Positions 8,058 to 22,151 of a stretch of 64,000 bases of DNA are shown here, piece after piece; the stretch's first letter is position 1; every line of letters begins with the position of its first letter. The DNA is taken from positions 434,001-498,000 of the forward strand of contig JBAIAA010000413.1 in the NCBI GenBank assembly GCA_037893245.1, given 5' to 3'. The DNA comes from Crossaster papposus (Eukaryota; Echinodermata; Asteroidea; Velatida; Solasteridae). A program made the translations under genes and the position numbers. The notes beneath the pieces were generated by a model, which was not told the origin of the DNA, did not search any database, and was given only the letters and a program-made list of their open reading frames with translations.

Positions 8058-11000
8058 TTGGTCTTTATCTTTCCATTTCTTTTCAATTTTTAGTAGGTTA
8101 GCCAATTACATTTTTTAATATTCACACCGAAAGAAACACACCTCCCGAAAAGTGATACTTCCCGAGCCTGCAAGCAGCCATTTTACAAATGGCATCCCTC
8201 CACGTTCTAGGGCAATTAGGACCCATTTTTCAACCGTAATTTTGTCAAGTCTGCCCTCAGATTGAAGCTCAAAAACCAGGGAGTTGATCCTATGCTATAT
8301 TTACACAATCCCACCATTTCTTTCACCAAACGGCATCCGTTTTCAAAAGAAATTGTGGGGGCACTTTTAATGCAAATGAGCTAGCGTAGAAATGTTCCTT
8401 ACAATTAGGGTGGTGCACCCTATAGGGTGCACCTGCCTAATTCAAGTCCCATTGAAAACAGTGTAAAATCAACAATGTTCACGACCAAGTTTCTTGCACA
8501 CCGACATCACTGGGGTTTCTCAAACAACAATCAGATTATTGTCTTGGTCTTTATCTTTCCATTTCTTTTCAATTTTTAGTAGGTTAGCCAATTACATTTT
8601 TTAATATTCACACCGAAAGAAACACACCTCCCGAAAAGTGATACTTCCCGAGCCTGCAAGCAGCCATTTTACAAATGGCATCCCTCCACGTTCTAGGGCA
8701 ATTAGGACCCATTTTTCAACCGTAATTTTGTCAAGTCTGCCCTCAGATTGAAGCTCAAAAACCAGGGAGTTGATCCTATGCTATATTTACACAATCCCAC
8801 CATTTCTTTCACCAAACGGCATCCGTTTTCAAAAGAAATTGTGGGGGCACTTTTAATGCAAATGAGCTAGCGTAGAAATGTTCCTTACAATTAGGGTGGT
8901 GCACCCTATAGGGTGCACCTGCCTAATTCAAGTCCCATTGAAAACAGTGTAAAATCAACAATGTTCACGACCAAGTTTCTTGCACACCGACATCACTGGG
9001 GTTTCTCAAACAACAATCAGATTATTGTCTTGGTCTTTATCTTTCCATTTCTTTTCAATTTTTAGTAGGTTAGCCAATTACATTTTTTAATATTCACACC
9101 GAAAGAAACACACCTCCCGAAAAGTGATACTTCCCGAGCCTGCAAGCAGCCATTTTACAAATGGCATCCCTCCACGTTCTAGGGCAATTAGGACCCATTT
9201 TTCAACCGTAATTTTGTCAAGTCTGCCCTCAGATTGAAGCTCAAAAACCAGGGAGTTGATCCTATGCTATATTTACACAATCCCACCATTTCTTTCACCA
9301 AACGGCATCCGTTTTCAAAAGAAATTGTGGGGGCACTTTTAATGCAAATGAGCTAGCGTAGAAATGTTCCTTACAATTAGGGTGGTGCACCCTATAGGGT
9401 GCACCTGCCTAATTCAAGTCCCATTGAAAACAGTGTAAAATCAACAATGTTCACGACCAAGTTTCTTGCACACCGACATCACTGGGGTTTCTCAAACAAC
9501 AATCAGATTATTGTCTTGGTCTTTATCTTTCCATTTCTTTTCAATTTTTAGTAGGTTAGCCAATTACATTTTTTAATATTCACACCGAAAGAAACACACC
9601 TCCCGAAAAGTGATACTTCCCGAGCCTGCAAGCAGCCATTTTACAAATGGCATCCCTCCACGTTCTAGGGCAATTAGGACCCATTTTTCAACCGTAATTT
9701 TGTCAAGTCTGCCCTCAGATTGAAGCTCAAAAACCAGGGAGTTGATCCTATGCTATATTTACACAATCCCACCATTTCTTTCACCAAACGGCATCCGTTT
9801 TCAAAAGAAATTGTGGGGGCACTTTTAATGCAAATGAGCTAGCGTAGAAATGTTCCTTACAATTAGGGTGGTGCACCCTATAGGGTGCACCTGCCTAATT
9901 CAAGTCCCATTGAAAACAGTGTAAAATCAACAATGTTCACGACCAAGTTTCTTGCACACCGACATCACTGGGGTTTCTCAAACAACAATCAGATTATTGT
10001 CTTGGTCTTTATCTTTCCATTTCTTTTCAATTTTTAGTAGGTTAGCCAATTACATTTTTTAATATTCACACCGAAAGAAACACACCTCCCGAAAAGTGAT
10101 ACTTCCCGAGCCTGCAAGCAGCCATTTTACAAATGGCATCCCTCCACGTTCTAGGGCAATTAGGACCCATTTTTCAACCGTAATTTTGTCAAGTCTGCCC
10201 TCGGATTGAAGCTCAAAAACCAGGGAGTTGATCCAATGCTATATTTACACAATCCCACCATTTCTTTTACCAAACGGCATCCGTTTTCAAAATAAATTGT
10301 GGGGGCACTTTTAATGCAAATGAGCTAGCGTAGAAATGTTCCTTACAATTAGGGTGGTGCACCCTATAGGGTGCACCTGCCTAATTCAAGTCCCATTGAA
10401 AACAGTGTAAAATCAACAATGTTCACGACCAAGTTTCTTGCACACCGACATCACTGGGGTTTCTCAAACAACAATCAGATTATTGTCTTGGTCTTTATCT
10501 TTCCATTTCTTTTCAATTTTTAGTAGGTTAGCCAATTACATTTTTTAATATTCACACCGAAAGAAACACACCTCCCAAAAAGTGATACTTCCCGAGCCTG
10601 CAAGCAGCCATTTTACAAATGGCATCCCTCCACGTTCTAGGGCAATTAGGACCCATTTTTCAACCGTAATTGTGTCAAGTCTGCCCTCAGATTGAAGCTC
10701 AAAAACCAGGGAGTTGATCCTATGCTATATTTACACAATCCCACCATTTCTTTCACCAAACGGCATCCGTTTTCAAAAGAAATTGTGGGGGCACCTTTAA
10801 TGCAAATGAGCTAGCGTAGAAATGTTCCTTACAATTAGGGTGGTGCACCCTATAGGGTGCACCTGCCTAATTCAAGTCCCATTGAAAACAGTGTAAAATC
10901 AACAATGTTCACGACCAAGTTTCTTGCACACCGACATCACTGGGGTTTCTCAAACAACAATCAGATTATTGTCTTGGTCTTTATCTTTCCATTTCTTTTC

Positions 11001-11945
11001 AATTTTTAGTAGGTTAGCCAATTACATTTTTTAATATTCACACCGAAAGAAACACACCTCCCGAAAAGTGATACTTCCCGAGCCTGCAAGCAGCCATTTT
11101 ACAAATGGCATCCCTCCACGTTCTAGGGCAATTAGGACCCATTTTTCAACCGTAATTTTGTCAAGTCTGCCCTCGGATTGAAGCTCAAAAACCAGGGAGT
11201 TGATCCAATGCTATATTTACACAATCCCACCATTTCTTTCACCAAACGGCATCCGTTTTCAAAAGAAATTGTGGGGGCACTTTTAATGCAAATGAGCTAG
11301 CGTAGAAATGTTCCTTACAATTAGGGTGGTGCACCCTATAGGGTGCACCTGCCTAATTCAAGTCCCATTGAAAACAGTGTAAAATCAACAATGTTCACGA
11401 CCAAGTTTCTTGCACACCGACATCACTGGGGTTTCTCAAACAACAATCAGATTATTGTCTTGGTCTTTATCTTTCCATTTCTTTTCAATTTTTAGTAGGT
11501 TAGCCAATTACATTTTTTAATATTCACACCGAAAGAAACACACCTCCCGAAAAGTGATACTTCCCGAGCCTGCAAGCAGCCATTTTACAAATGGCATCCC
11601 TCCACGTTCTAGGGCAATTAGGACCCATTTTTCAACCGTAATTTTGTCAAGTCTGCCCTCAGATTGAAGCTCAAAAACCAGGGAGTTGATCCTATGCTAT
11701 ATTTACACAATCCCACCATTTCTTTCACCAAACGGCATCCGTTTTCAAAAGAAATTGTGGGGGCACTTTTAATGCAAATGAGCTAGCGTAGAAATGTTCC
11801 TTACAATTAGGGTGGTGCACCCTATAGGGTGCACCTGCCTAATTCAAGTCCCATTGAAAACAGTGTAAAATCAACAATGTTCACGACCAAGTTTCTTGCA
11901 CACCGACATCACTGGGGTTTCTCAAACAACAATCAGATTATTGTC
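8058..11945 (+). repeat. Satellite copies 17-24: four B copies then mixed units
   Basis: Copies 17-20 (8058-10001) are consecutive family B monomers that look identical, indicating very recent expansion of a single unit. They are followed by copy 21 (A, with TTCTTTTACC and AATAAATTG), copy 22 (B, with CTCCCAAAAAG, TAATTGTGTC and CACCTTTAAT), copy 23 (A) and copy 24 (B). The marked copies 21 and 22 are the first members of variant lineages that recur in the block to the right. Confidence 0.92.
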
Positions 11946-14900
11946 TTGGTCTTTATCTTTCCATTTCTTTTCAACTTTTAGTAGGTTAGCCAATTACATT
12001 TTTTAATATTCACACCGAACGAAACACACCTCCCGAAAAGTGATACTTCCCGAGCCTGCAAGCAGCCATTTTACAAATGGCATCCCTCCACGTTCTAGGG
12101 CAATTAGGACCCATTTTTCAACCGTAATTTTGTCAAGTCTGCCCTCGGATTGAAGCTCAAAAACCAGGGAGTTGATCCAATGCTATATTTACACAATCCC
12201 ACCATTTCTTTTACCAAACGGCATCCGTTTTCAAAAGAAATTGTGGGGGCACTTTTAATGCAAATGAGCTAGCGTAGAAATGTTCCTTACAATTAGGGTG
12301 GTGCACCCTATAGGGTGCACCTGCCTAATTCAAGTCCCATTGAAAACAGTGTAAAATCAACAATGTTAACGACCAAGTTTCTTGCACACCGACATCACTG
12401 GGGTTTCTCAAACAACAATCAGATTATTGTCTTGGTCTTTATCTTTCCATTTCTTTTCAATTTTTAGTAGGTTAGCCAATTACATTTTTTAATATTCACA
12501 CCGAAAGAAACACACCTCCCGAAAAGTGATACTTCCCGAGCCTGCAAGCAGCCATTTTACAAATGGCATCCCTCCACGTTCTAGGGCAATTAGGACCCAT
12601 TTTTCAACCGTAATTTTGTCAAGTCTGCCCTCGGATTGAAGCTCAAAAACCAGGGAGTTGATCCAATGCTATATTTACACAATCCCACCATTTCTTTCAC
12701 CAAACGGCATCCGTTTTCAAAATAAATTGTGGGGGCACTTTTAATGCAAATGAGCTAGCGTAGAAATGTTCCTTACAATTAGGGTGGTGCACCCTATAGG
12801 GTGCACCTGCCTAATTCAAGTCCCATTGAAAACAGTGTAAAATCAACAATGTTCACGACCAAGTTTCTTGCACACCGACATCACTGGGGTTTCTCAAACA
12901 ACAATCAGATTATTGTCTTGGTCTTTATCTTTCCATTTCTTTTCAATTTTTAGTAGGTTAGCCAATTACATTTTTTAATATTCACACCGAAAGAAACACA
13001 CCTCCCAAAAAGTGATACTTCCCGAGCCTGCAAGCAGCCATTTTACAAATGGCATCCCTCCACGTTCTAGGGCAATTAGGACCCATTTTTCAACCGTAAT
13101 TGTGTCAAGTCTGCCCTCAGATTGAAGCTCAAAAACCAGGGAGTTGATCCTATGCTATATTTACACAATCCCACCATTTCTTTCACCAAACGGCATCCGT
13201 TTTCAAAAGAAATTGTGGGGGCACCTTTAATGCAAATGAGCTAGCGTAGAAATGTTCCTTACAATTAGGGTGGTGCACCCTATAGGGTGCACCTGCCTAA
13301 TTCAAGTCCCATTGAAAACAGTGTAAAATCAACAATGTTCACGACCAAGTTTCTTGCACACCGACATCACTGGGGTTTCTCAAACAACAATCAGATTATT
13401 GTCTTGGTCTTTATCTTTCCATTTCTTTTCAATTTTTAGTAGGTTAGCCAATTACATTTTTTAATATTCACACCGAAAGAAACACACCTCCCGAAAAGTG
13501 ATACTTCCCGAGCCTGCAAGCAGCCATTTTACAAATGGCATCCCTCCACGTTCTAGGGCAATTAGGACCCATTTTTCAACCGTAATTTTGTCAAGTCTGC
13601 CCTCGGATTGAAGCTCAAAAACCAGGGAGTTGATCCAATGCTATATTTACACAATCCCACCATTTCTTTCACCAAACGGCATCCGTTTTCAAAAGAAATT
13701 GTGGGGGCACTTTTAATGCAAATGAGCTAGCGTAGAAATGTTCCTTACAATTAGGGTGGTGCACCCTATAGGGTGCACCTGCCTAATTCAAGTCCCATTG
13801 AAAACAGTGTAAAATCAACAATGTTCACGACCAAGTTTCTTGCACACCGACATCACTGGGGTTTCTCAAACAACAATCAGATTATTGTCTTGGTCTTTAT
13901 CTTTCCATTTCTTTTCAACTTTTAGTAGGTTAGCCAATTACATTTTTTAATATTCACACCGAACGAAACACACCTCCCGAAAAGTGATACTTCCCGAGCC
14001 TGCAAGCAGCCATTTTACAAATGGCATCCCTCCACGTTCTAGGGCAATTAGGACCCATTTTTCAACCGTAATTTTGTCAAGTCTGCCCTCGGATTGAAGC
14101 TCAAAAACCAGGGAGTTGATCCAATGCTATATTTACACAATCCCACCATTTCTTTCACCAAACGGCATCCGTTTTCAAAAGAAATTGTGGGGGCACTTTT
14201 AATGCAAATGAGCTAGGGTAGAAATGTTCCTTACAATTAGGGTGGTGCACCCTATAGGGTGCACCTGCCTAATTCAAGTCCCATTGAAAACAGTGTAAAA
14301 TCAACAATGTTAACGACCAAGTTTCTTGCACACCGACATCACTGGGGTTTCTCAAACAACAATCAGATTATTGTCTTGGTCTTTATCTTTCCATTTCTTT
14401 TCAATTTTTAGTAGGTTAGCCAATTACATTTTTTAATATTCACACCGAAAGAAACACACCTCCCGAAAAGTGATACTTCCCGAGCCTGCAAGCAGCCATT
14501 TTACAAATGGCATCCCTCCACGTTCTAGGGCAATTAGGACCCATTTTTCAACCGTAATTTTGTCAAGTCTGCCCTCAGATTGAAGCTCAAAAACCAGGGA
14601 GTTGATCCTATGCTATATTTACACAATCCCACCATTTCTTTCACCAAACGGCATCCGTTTTCAAAAGAAATTGTGGGGGCACTTTTAATGCAAATGAGCT
14701 AGCGTAGAAATGTTCCTTACAATTAGGGTGGTGCACCCTATAGGGTGCACCTGCCTAATTCAAGTCCCATTGAAAACAGTGTAAAATCAACAATGTTCAC
14801 GACCAAGTTTCTTGCACACCGACATCACTGGGGTTTCTCAAACAACAATCAGATTATTGTCTTGGTCTTTATCTTTCCATTTCTTTTCAATTTTTAGTAG

Positions 14901-17900
14901 GTTAGCCAATTACATTTTTTAATATTCACACCGAAAGAAACACACCTCCCGAAAAGTGATACTTCCCGAGCCTGCAAGCAGCCATTTTACAAATGGCATC
15001 CCTCCACGTTCTAGGGCAATTAGGACCCATTTTTCAACCGTAATTTTGTCAAGTCTGCCCTCAGATGGAAGCTCAAAAACCAGGGAGTTGATCCTATGCT
15101 ATATTTACACAATCCCACCATTTCTTTCACCAAACGGCATCCGTTTTCAAAAGAAATTGTGGGGGCACTTTTAATGCAAATGAGCTAGCGTAGAAATGTT
15201 CCTTACAATTAGGGTGGTGCACCCTATAGGGTGCACCTGCCTAATTCAAGTCCCATTGAAAACAGTGTAAAATCAACAATGTTCACGACCAAGTTTCTTG
15301 CACACCGACATCACTGGGGTTTCTCAAACAACAATCAGATTATTGTCTTGGTCTTTATCTTTCCATTTCTTTTCAATTTTTAGTAGGTTAGCCAATTACA
15401 TTTTTTAATATTCACACCGAAAGAAACACACCTCCCGAAAAGTGATACTTCCCGAGCCTGCAAGCAGCCATTTTACAAATGGCATCCCTCCACGTTCTAG
15501 GGCAATTAGGACCCATTTTTCAACCGTAATTTTGTCAAGTCTGCCCTCGGATTGAAGCTCAAAAACCAGGGAGTTGATCCAATGCTATATTTACACAATC
15601 CCACCATTTCTTTCACCAAACGGCATCCGTTTTCAAAAGAAATTGTGGGGGCACTTTTAATGCAAATGAGCTAGCGTAGAAATGTTCCTTACAATTAGGG
15701 TGGTGCACCCTATAGGGTGCACCTGCCTAATTCAAGTCCCATTGAAAACAGTGTAAAATCAACAATGTTCACGACCAAGTTTCTTGCACACCGACATCAC
15801 TGGGGTTTCTCAAACAACAATCAGATTATTGTCTTGGTCTTTATCTTTCCATTTCTTTTCAATTTTTAGTAGGTTAGCCAATTACATTTTTTAATATTCA
15901 CACCGAAAGAAACACACCTCCCGAAAAGTGATACTTCCCGAGCCTGCAAGCAGCCATTTTACAAATGGCATCCCTCCACGTTCTAGGGCAATTAGGACCC
16001 ATTTTTCAACCGTAATTTTGTCAAGTCTGCCCTCAGATTGAAGCTCAAAAACCAGGGAGTTGATCCTATGCTATATTTACACAATCCCACCATTTCTTTC
16101 ACCAAACGGCATCCGTTTTCAAAAGAAATTGTGGGGGCACTTTTAATGCAAATGAGCTAGCGTAGAAATGTTCCTTACAATTAGGGTGGTGCACCCTATA
16201 GGGTGCACCTGCCTAATTCAAGTCCCATTGAAAACAGTGTAAAATCAACAATGTTCACGACCAAGTTTCTTGCACACCGACATCACTGGGGTTTCTCAAA
16301 CAACAATCAGATTATTGTCTTGGTCTTTATCTTTCCATTTCTTTTCAACTTTTAGTAGGTTAGCCAATTACATTTTTTAATATTCACACCGAACGAAACA
16401 CACCTCCCGAAAAGTGATACTTCCCGAGCCTGCAAGCAGCCATTTTACAAATGGCATCCCTCCACGTTCTAGGGCAATTAGGACCCATTTTTCAACCGTA
16501 ATTTTGTCAAGTCTGCCCTCGGATTGAAGCTCAAAAACCAGGGAGTTGATCCAATGCTATATTTACACAATCCCACCATTTCTTTCACCAAACGGCATCC
16601 GTTTTCAAAAGAAATTGTGGGGGCACTTTTAATGCAAATGAGCTAGCGTAGAAATGTTCCTTACAATTAGGGTGGTGCACCCTATAGGGTGCACCTGCCT
16701 AATTCAAGTCCCATTGAAAACAGTGTAAAATCAACAATGTTAACGACCAAGTTTCTTGCACACCGACATCACTGGGGTTTCTCAAACAACAATCAGATTA
16801 TTGTCTTGGTCTTTATCTTTCCATTTCTTTTCAATTTTTAGTAGGTTAGCCAATTACATTTTTTAATATTCACACCGAAAGAAACACACCTCCCGAAAAG
16901 TGATACTTCCCGAGCCTGCAAGCAGCCATTTTACAAATGGCATCCCTCCACGTTCTAGGGCAATTAGGACCCATTTTTCAACCGTAATTTTGTCAAGTCT
17001 GCCCTCGGATTGAAGCTCAAAAACCAGGGAGTTGATCCAATGCTATATTTACACAATCCCACCATTTCTTTCACCAAACGGCATCCGTTTTCAAAATAAA
17101 TTGTGGGGGCACTTTTAATGCAAATGAGCTAGCGTAGAAATGTTCCTTACAATTAGGGTGGTGCACCCTATAGGGTGCACCTGCCTAATTCAAGTCCCAT
17201 TGAAAACAGTGTAAAATCAACAATGTTCACGACCAAGTTTCTTGCACACCGACATCACTGGGGTTTCTCAAACAACAATCAGATTATTGTCTTGGTCTTT
17301 ATCTTTCCATTTCTTTTCAATTTTTAGTAGGTTAGCCAATTACATTTTTTAATATTCACACCGAAAGAAACACACCTCCCAAAAAGTGATACTTCCCGAG
17401 CCTGCAAGCAGCCATTTTACAAATGGCATCCCTCCACGTTCTAGGGCAATTAGGACCCATTTTTCAACCGTAATTGTGTCAAGTCTGCCCTCAGATTGAA
17501 GCTCAAAAACCAGGGAGTTGATCCTATGCTATATTTACACAATCCCACCATTTCTTTCACCAAACGGCATCCGTTTTCAAAAGAAATTGTGGGGGCACCT
17601 TTAATGCAAATGAGCTAGCGTAGAAATGTTCCTTACAATTAGGGTGGTGCACCCTATAGGGTGCACCTGCCTAATTCAAGTCCCATTGAAAACAGTGTAA
17701 AATCAACAATGTTCACGACCAAGTTTCTTGCACACCGACATCACTGGGGTTTCTCAAACAACAATCAGATTATTGTCTTGGTCTTTATCTTTCCATTTCT
17801 TTTCAATTTTTAGTAGGTTAGCCAATTACATTTTTTAATATTCACACCGAAAGAAACACACCTCCCGAAAAGTGATACTTCCCGAGCCTGCAAGCAGCCA

Positions 17901-20900
17901 TTTTACAAATGGCATCCCTCCACGTTCTAGGGCAATTAGGACCCATTTTTCAACCGTAATTTTGTCAAGTCTGCCCTCGGATTGAAGCTCAAAAACCAGG
18001 GAGTTGATCCAATGCTATATTTACACAATCCCACCATTTCTTTCACCAAACGGCATCCGTTTTCAAAAGAAATTGTGGGGGCACTTTTAATGCAAATGAG
18101 CTAGCGTAGAAATGTTCCTTACAATTAGGGTGGTGCACCCTATAGGGTGCACCTGCCTAATTCAAGTCCCATTGAAAACAGTGTAAAATCAACAATGTTC
18201 ACGACCAAGTTTCTTGCACACCGACATCACTGGGGTTTCTCAAACAACAATCAGATTATTGTCTTGGTCTTTATCTTTCCATTTCTTTTCAATTTTTAGT
18301 AGGTTAGCCAATTACATTTTTTAATATTCACACCGAAAGAAACACACCTCCCGAAAAGTGATACTTCCCGAGCCTGCAAGCAGCCATTTTACAAATGGCA
18401 TCCCTCCACGTTCTAGGGCAATTAGGACCCATTTTTCAACCGTAATTTTGTCAAGTCTGCCCTCAGATTGAAGCTCAAAAACCAGGGAGTTGATCCTATG
18501 CTATATTTACACAATCCCACCATTTCTTTCACCAAACGGCATCCGTTTTCAAAAGAAATTGTGGGGGCACTTTTAATGCAAATGAGCTAGCGTAGAAATG
18601 TTCCTTACAATTAGGGTGGTGCACCCTATAGGGTGCACCTGCCTAATTCAAGTCCCATTGAAAACAGTGTAAAATCAACAATGTTCACGACCAAGTTTCT
18701 TGCACACCGACATCACTGGGGTTTCTCAAACAACAATCAGATTATTGTCTTGGTCTTTATCTTTCCATTTCTTTTCAACTTTTAGTAGGTTAGCCAATTA
18801 CATTTTTTAATATTCACACCGAACGAAACACACCTCCCGAAAAGTGATACTTCCCGAGCCTGCAAGCAGCCATTTTACAAATGGCATCCCTCCACGTTCT
18901 AGGGCAATTAGGACCCATTTTTCAACCGTAATTTTGTCAAGTCTGCCCTCGGATTGAAGCTCAAAAACCAGGGAGTTGATCCAATGCTATATTTACACAA
19001 TCCCACCATTTCTTTCACCAAACGGCATCCGTTTTCAAAAGAAATTGTGGGGGCACTTTTAATGCAAATGAGCTAGGGTAGAAATGTTCCTTACAATTAG
19101 GGTGGTGCACCCTATAGGGTGCACCTGCCTAATTCAAGTCCCATTGAAAACAGTGTAAAATCAACAATGTTAACGACCAAGTTTCTTGCACACCGACATC
19201 ACTGGGGTTTCTCAAACAACAATCAGATTATTGTCTTGGTCTTTATCTTTCCATTTCTTTTCAATTTTTAGTAGGTTAGCCAATTACATTTTTTAATATT
19301 CACACCGAAAGAAACACACCTCCCGAAAAGTGATACTTCCCGAGCCTGCAAGCAGCCATTTTACAAATGGCATCCCTCCACGTTCTAGGGCAATTAGGAC
19401 CCATTTTTCAACCGTAATTTTGTCAAGTCTGCCCTCAGATTGAAGCTCAAAAACCAGGGAGTTGATCCTATGCTATATTTACACAATCCCACCATTTCTT
19501 TCACCAAACGGCATCCGTTTTCAAAAGAAATTGTGGGGGCACTTTTAATGCAAATGAGCTAGCGTAGAAATGTTCCTTACAATTAGGGTGGTGCACCCTA
19601 TAGGGTGCACCTGCCTAATTCAAGTCCCATTGAAAACAGTGTAAAATCAACAATGTTCACGACCAAGTTTCTTGCACACCGACATCACTGGGGTTTCTCA
19701 AACAACAATCAGATTATTGTCTTGGTCTTTATCTTTCCATTTCTTTTCAATTTTTAGTAGGTTAGCCAATTACATTTTTTAATATTCACACCGAAAGAAA
19801 CACACCTCCCGAAAAGTGATACTTCCCGAGCCTGCAAGCAGCCATTTTACAAATGGCATCCCTCCACGTTCTAGGGCAATTAGGACCCATTTTTCAACCG
19901 TAATTTTGTCAAGTCTGCCCTCAGATGGAAGCTCAAAAACCAGGGAGTTGATCCTATGCTATATTTACACAATCCCACCATTTCTTTCACCAAACGGCAT
20001 CCGTTTTCAAAAGAAATTGTGGGGGCACTTTTAATGCAAATGAGCTAGCGTAGAAATGTTCCTTACAATTAGGGTGGTGCACCCTATAGGGTGCACCTGC
20101 CTAATTCAAGTCCCATTGAAAACAGTGTAAAATCAACAATGTTCACGACCAAGTTTCTTGCACACCGACATCACTGGGGTTTCTCAAACAACAATCAGAT
20201 TATTGTCTTGGTCTTTATCTTTCCATTTCTTTTCAATTTTTAGTAGGTTAGCCAATTACATTTTTTAATATTCACACCGAAAGAAACACACCTCCCGAAA
20301 AGTGATACTTCCCGAGCCTGCAAGCAGCCATTTTACAAATGGCATCCCTCCACGTTCTAGGGCAATTAGGACCCATTTTTCAACCGTAATTTTGTCAAGT
20401 CTGCCCTCGGATTGAAGCTCAAAAACCAGGGAGTTGATCCAATGCTATATTTACACAATCCCACCATTTCTTTCACCAAACGGCATCCGTTTTCAAAAGA
20501 AATTGTGGGGGCACTTTTAATGCAAATGAGCTAGCGTAGAAATGTTCCTTACAATTAGGGTGGTGCACCCTATAGGGTGCACCTGCCTAATTCAAGTCCC
20601 ATTGAAAACAGTGTAAAATCAACAATGTTCACGACCAAGTTTCTTGCACACCGACATCACTGGGGTTTCTCAAACAACAATCAGATTATTGTCTTGGTCT
20701 TTATCTTTCCATTTCTTTTCAATTTTTAGTAGGTTAGCCAATTACATGTTTTAATATTCACACCGAAAGAAACACACCTCCCGAAAAGTGATACTTCCCG
20801 AGCCTGCAAGCAGCCATTTTACAAATGGCATCCCTCCACGTTCTAGGGCAATTAGGACCCATTTTTCAACCGTAATTGTGTCAAGTCTGCCCTCAGATTG

Positions 20901-21179
20901 AAGCTCAAAAACCAGGGAGTTGATCCTATGCTATATTTACACAATCCCACCATTTCTTTCACCAAACGGCATCCGTTTTCAAAAGAAATTGTGGGGGCAC
21001 CTTTAATGCAAATGAGCTAGCGTAGAAATGTTCCTTACAATTAGGGTGGTGCACCCTATAGGGTGCACCTGCCTAATTCAAGTCCCATTGAAAACAGTGT
21101 AAAATCAACAATGTTCACGACCAAGTTTCTTGCACACCGACATCACTGGGGTTTCTCAAACAACAATCAGATTATTGTC
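11946..21179 (+). repeat. Satellite copies 25-43: duplicated 9/10-monomer block
   Basis: Copies 25-33 (11946-16319, 4374 bp) and 34-43 (16320-21179, 4860 bp) carry the same marker series: CAACTTTTAG + GAACGAAAC + GTTAACG; AATAAATTG; CTCCCAAAAAG + TAATTGTGTC + CACCTTTAAT; plain A; CAACTTTTAG + GCTAGGGTAG; plain B; CAGATGGAAG; plain A; B. The second block has one extra B monomer (copy 38, 18264-18749) before the GCTAGGG copy. Its last unit (copy 43) differs from copy 33 by ACATGTTTTAAT and by two markers of the copy 36 lineage. This is a tandem segmental duplication followed by further exchange. Confidence 0.9.
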
Positions 21180-22151
21180 TTGGTCTTTATCTTTCCATTT
21201 CTTTTCAATTTTTAGTAGGTTAGCCAATTACATTTTTTAATATTCACACCGAAAGAAACACACCTCCCGAAAAGTGATACTTCCCGAGCCTGCAAGCAGC
21301 CATTTTACAAATGGCATCCCTCCACGTTCTAGGGCAATTAGGACCCATTTTTCAACCGTAATTTTGTCAAGTCTGCCCTCAGATTGAAGCTCAAAAACCA
21401 GGGAGTTGATCCTATGCTATATTTACACAATCCCACCATTTCTTTCACCAAACGGCATCCGTTTTCAAAAGAAATTGTGGGGGCACTTTTAATGCAAATG
21501 AGCTAGCGTAGAAATGTTCCTTACAATTAGGGTGGTGCACCCTATAGGGTGCACCTGCCTAATTCAAGTCCCATTGAAAACAGTGTAAAATCAACAATGT
21601 TCACGACCAAGTTTCTTGCACACCGACATCACTGGGGTTTCTCAAACAACAATCAGATTATTGTCTTGGTCTTTATCTTTCCATTTCTTTTCAATTTTTA
21701 GTAGGTTAGCCAATTACATTTGTTAATATTCACACCGAAAGAAACACACCTCCTGAAAAGTGATACTTCCCGAGCCTGCAAGCAGCCATTTTACAAATGG
21801 CATCCCTCCACGTTCTAGGGCAATTAGGACCCATTTTTCAACCGTAATTTTGTCAAGTCTGCCCTCGGATTGAAGCTCAAAAACCAGGGAGTTGATCCAA
21901 TGCTATATTTACACAATCCCACCATTTCTTTCACCAAACGGCATCCGTTTTCAAAAGAAATTGTGGGGGCACTTTTAATGCAAATGAGCTAGCGTAGAAA
22001 TGTTCCTTACAATTAGGGTGGTGCACCCTATAGGGTGCACCTGCCTAATTCAAGTCCCATTGAAAACAGTGTAAAATCAACAATGTTAACGACCAAGTTT
22101 CTTGCACACCGACATCACTGGGGTTTCTCAAACAACAATCAGATTATTGTC
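21180..22151 (+). repeat. Satellite copies 44-45 (joining segment)
   Basis: One plain family B copy, then a family A copy carrying CATTTGTTAA, CTCCTGAAAAG and GTTAACG. The CATTTGTTAA allele is shared with copies 10, 14 and 49, linking this segment to the first 4-mer block. Confidence 0.9.

Noticed and set aside
10291..10296. AATAAA polyadenylation-like signal in copies 21, 26 and 35
   Set aside because: It is created by a G to T variant at offset 292 that spread through block duplication. No transcript unit precedes it.
14956..15174. 72-codon open frame starting at a GTG in copy 31, and its twin at 19816-20034 in copy 41
   Set aside because: These exist only because a T to G change (CAGATGGAAG) removes a TGA stop that other family B copies have in this frame. 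The two are identical because copies 29-32 and 39-42 are a block duplication. There is no start context, family resemblance or conservation in other copies.
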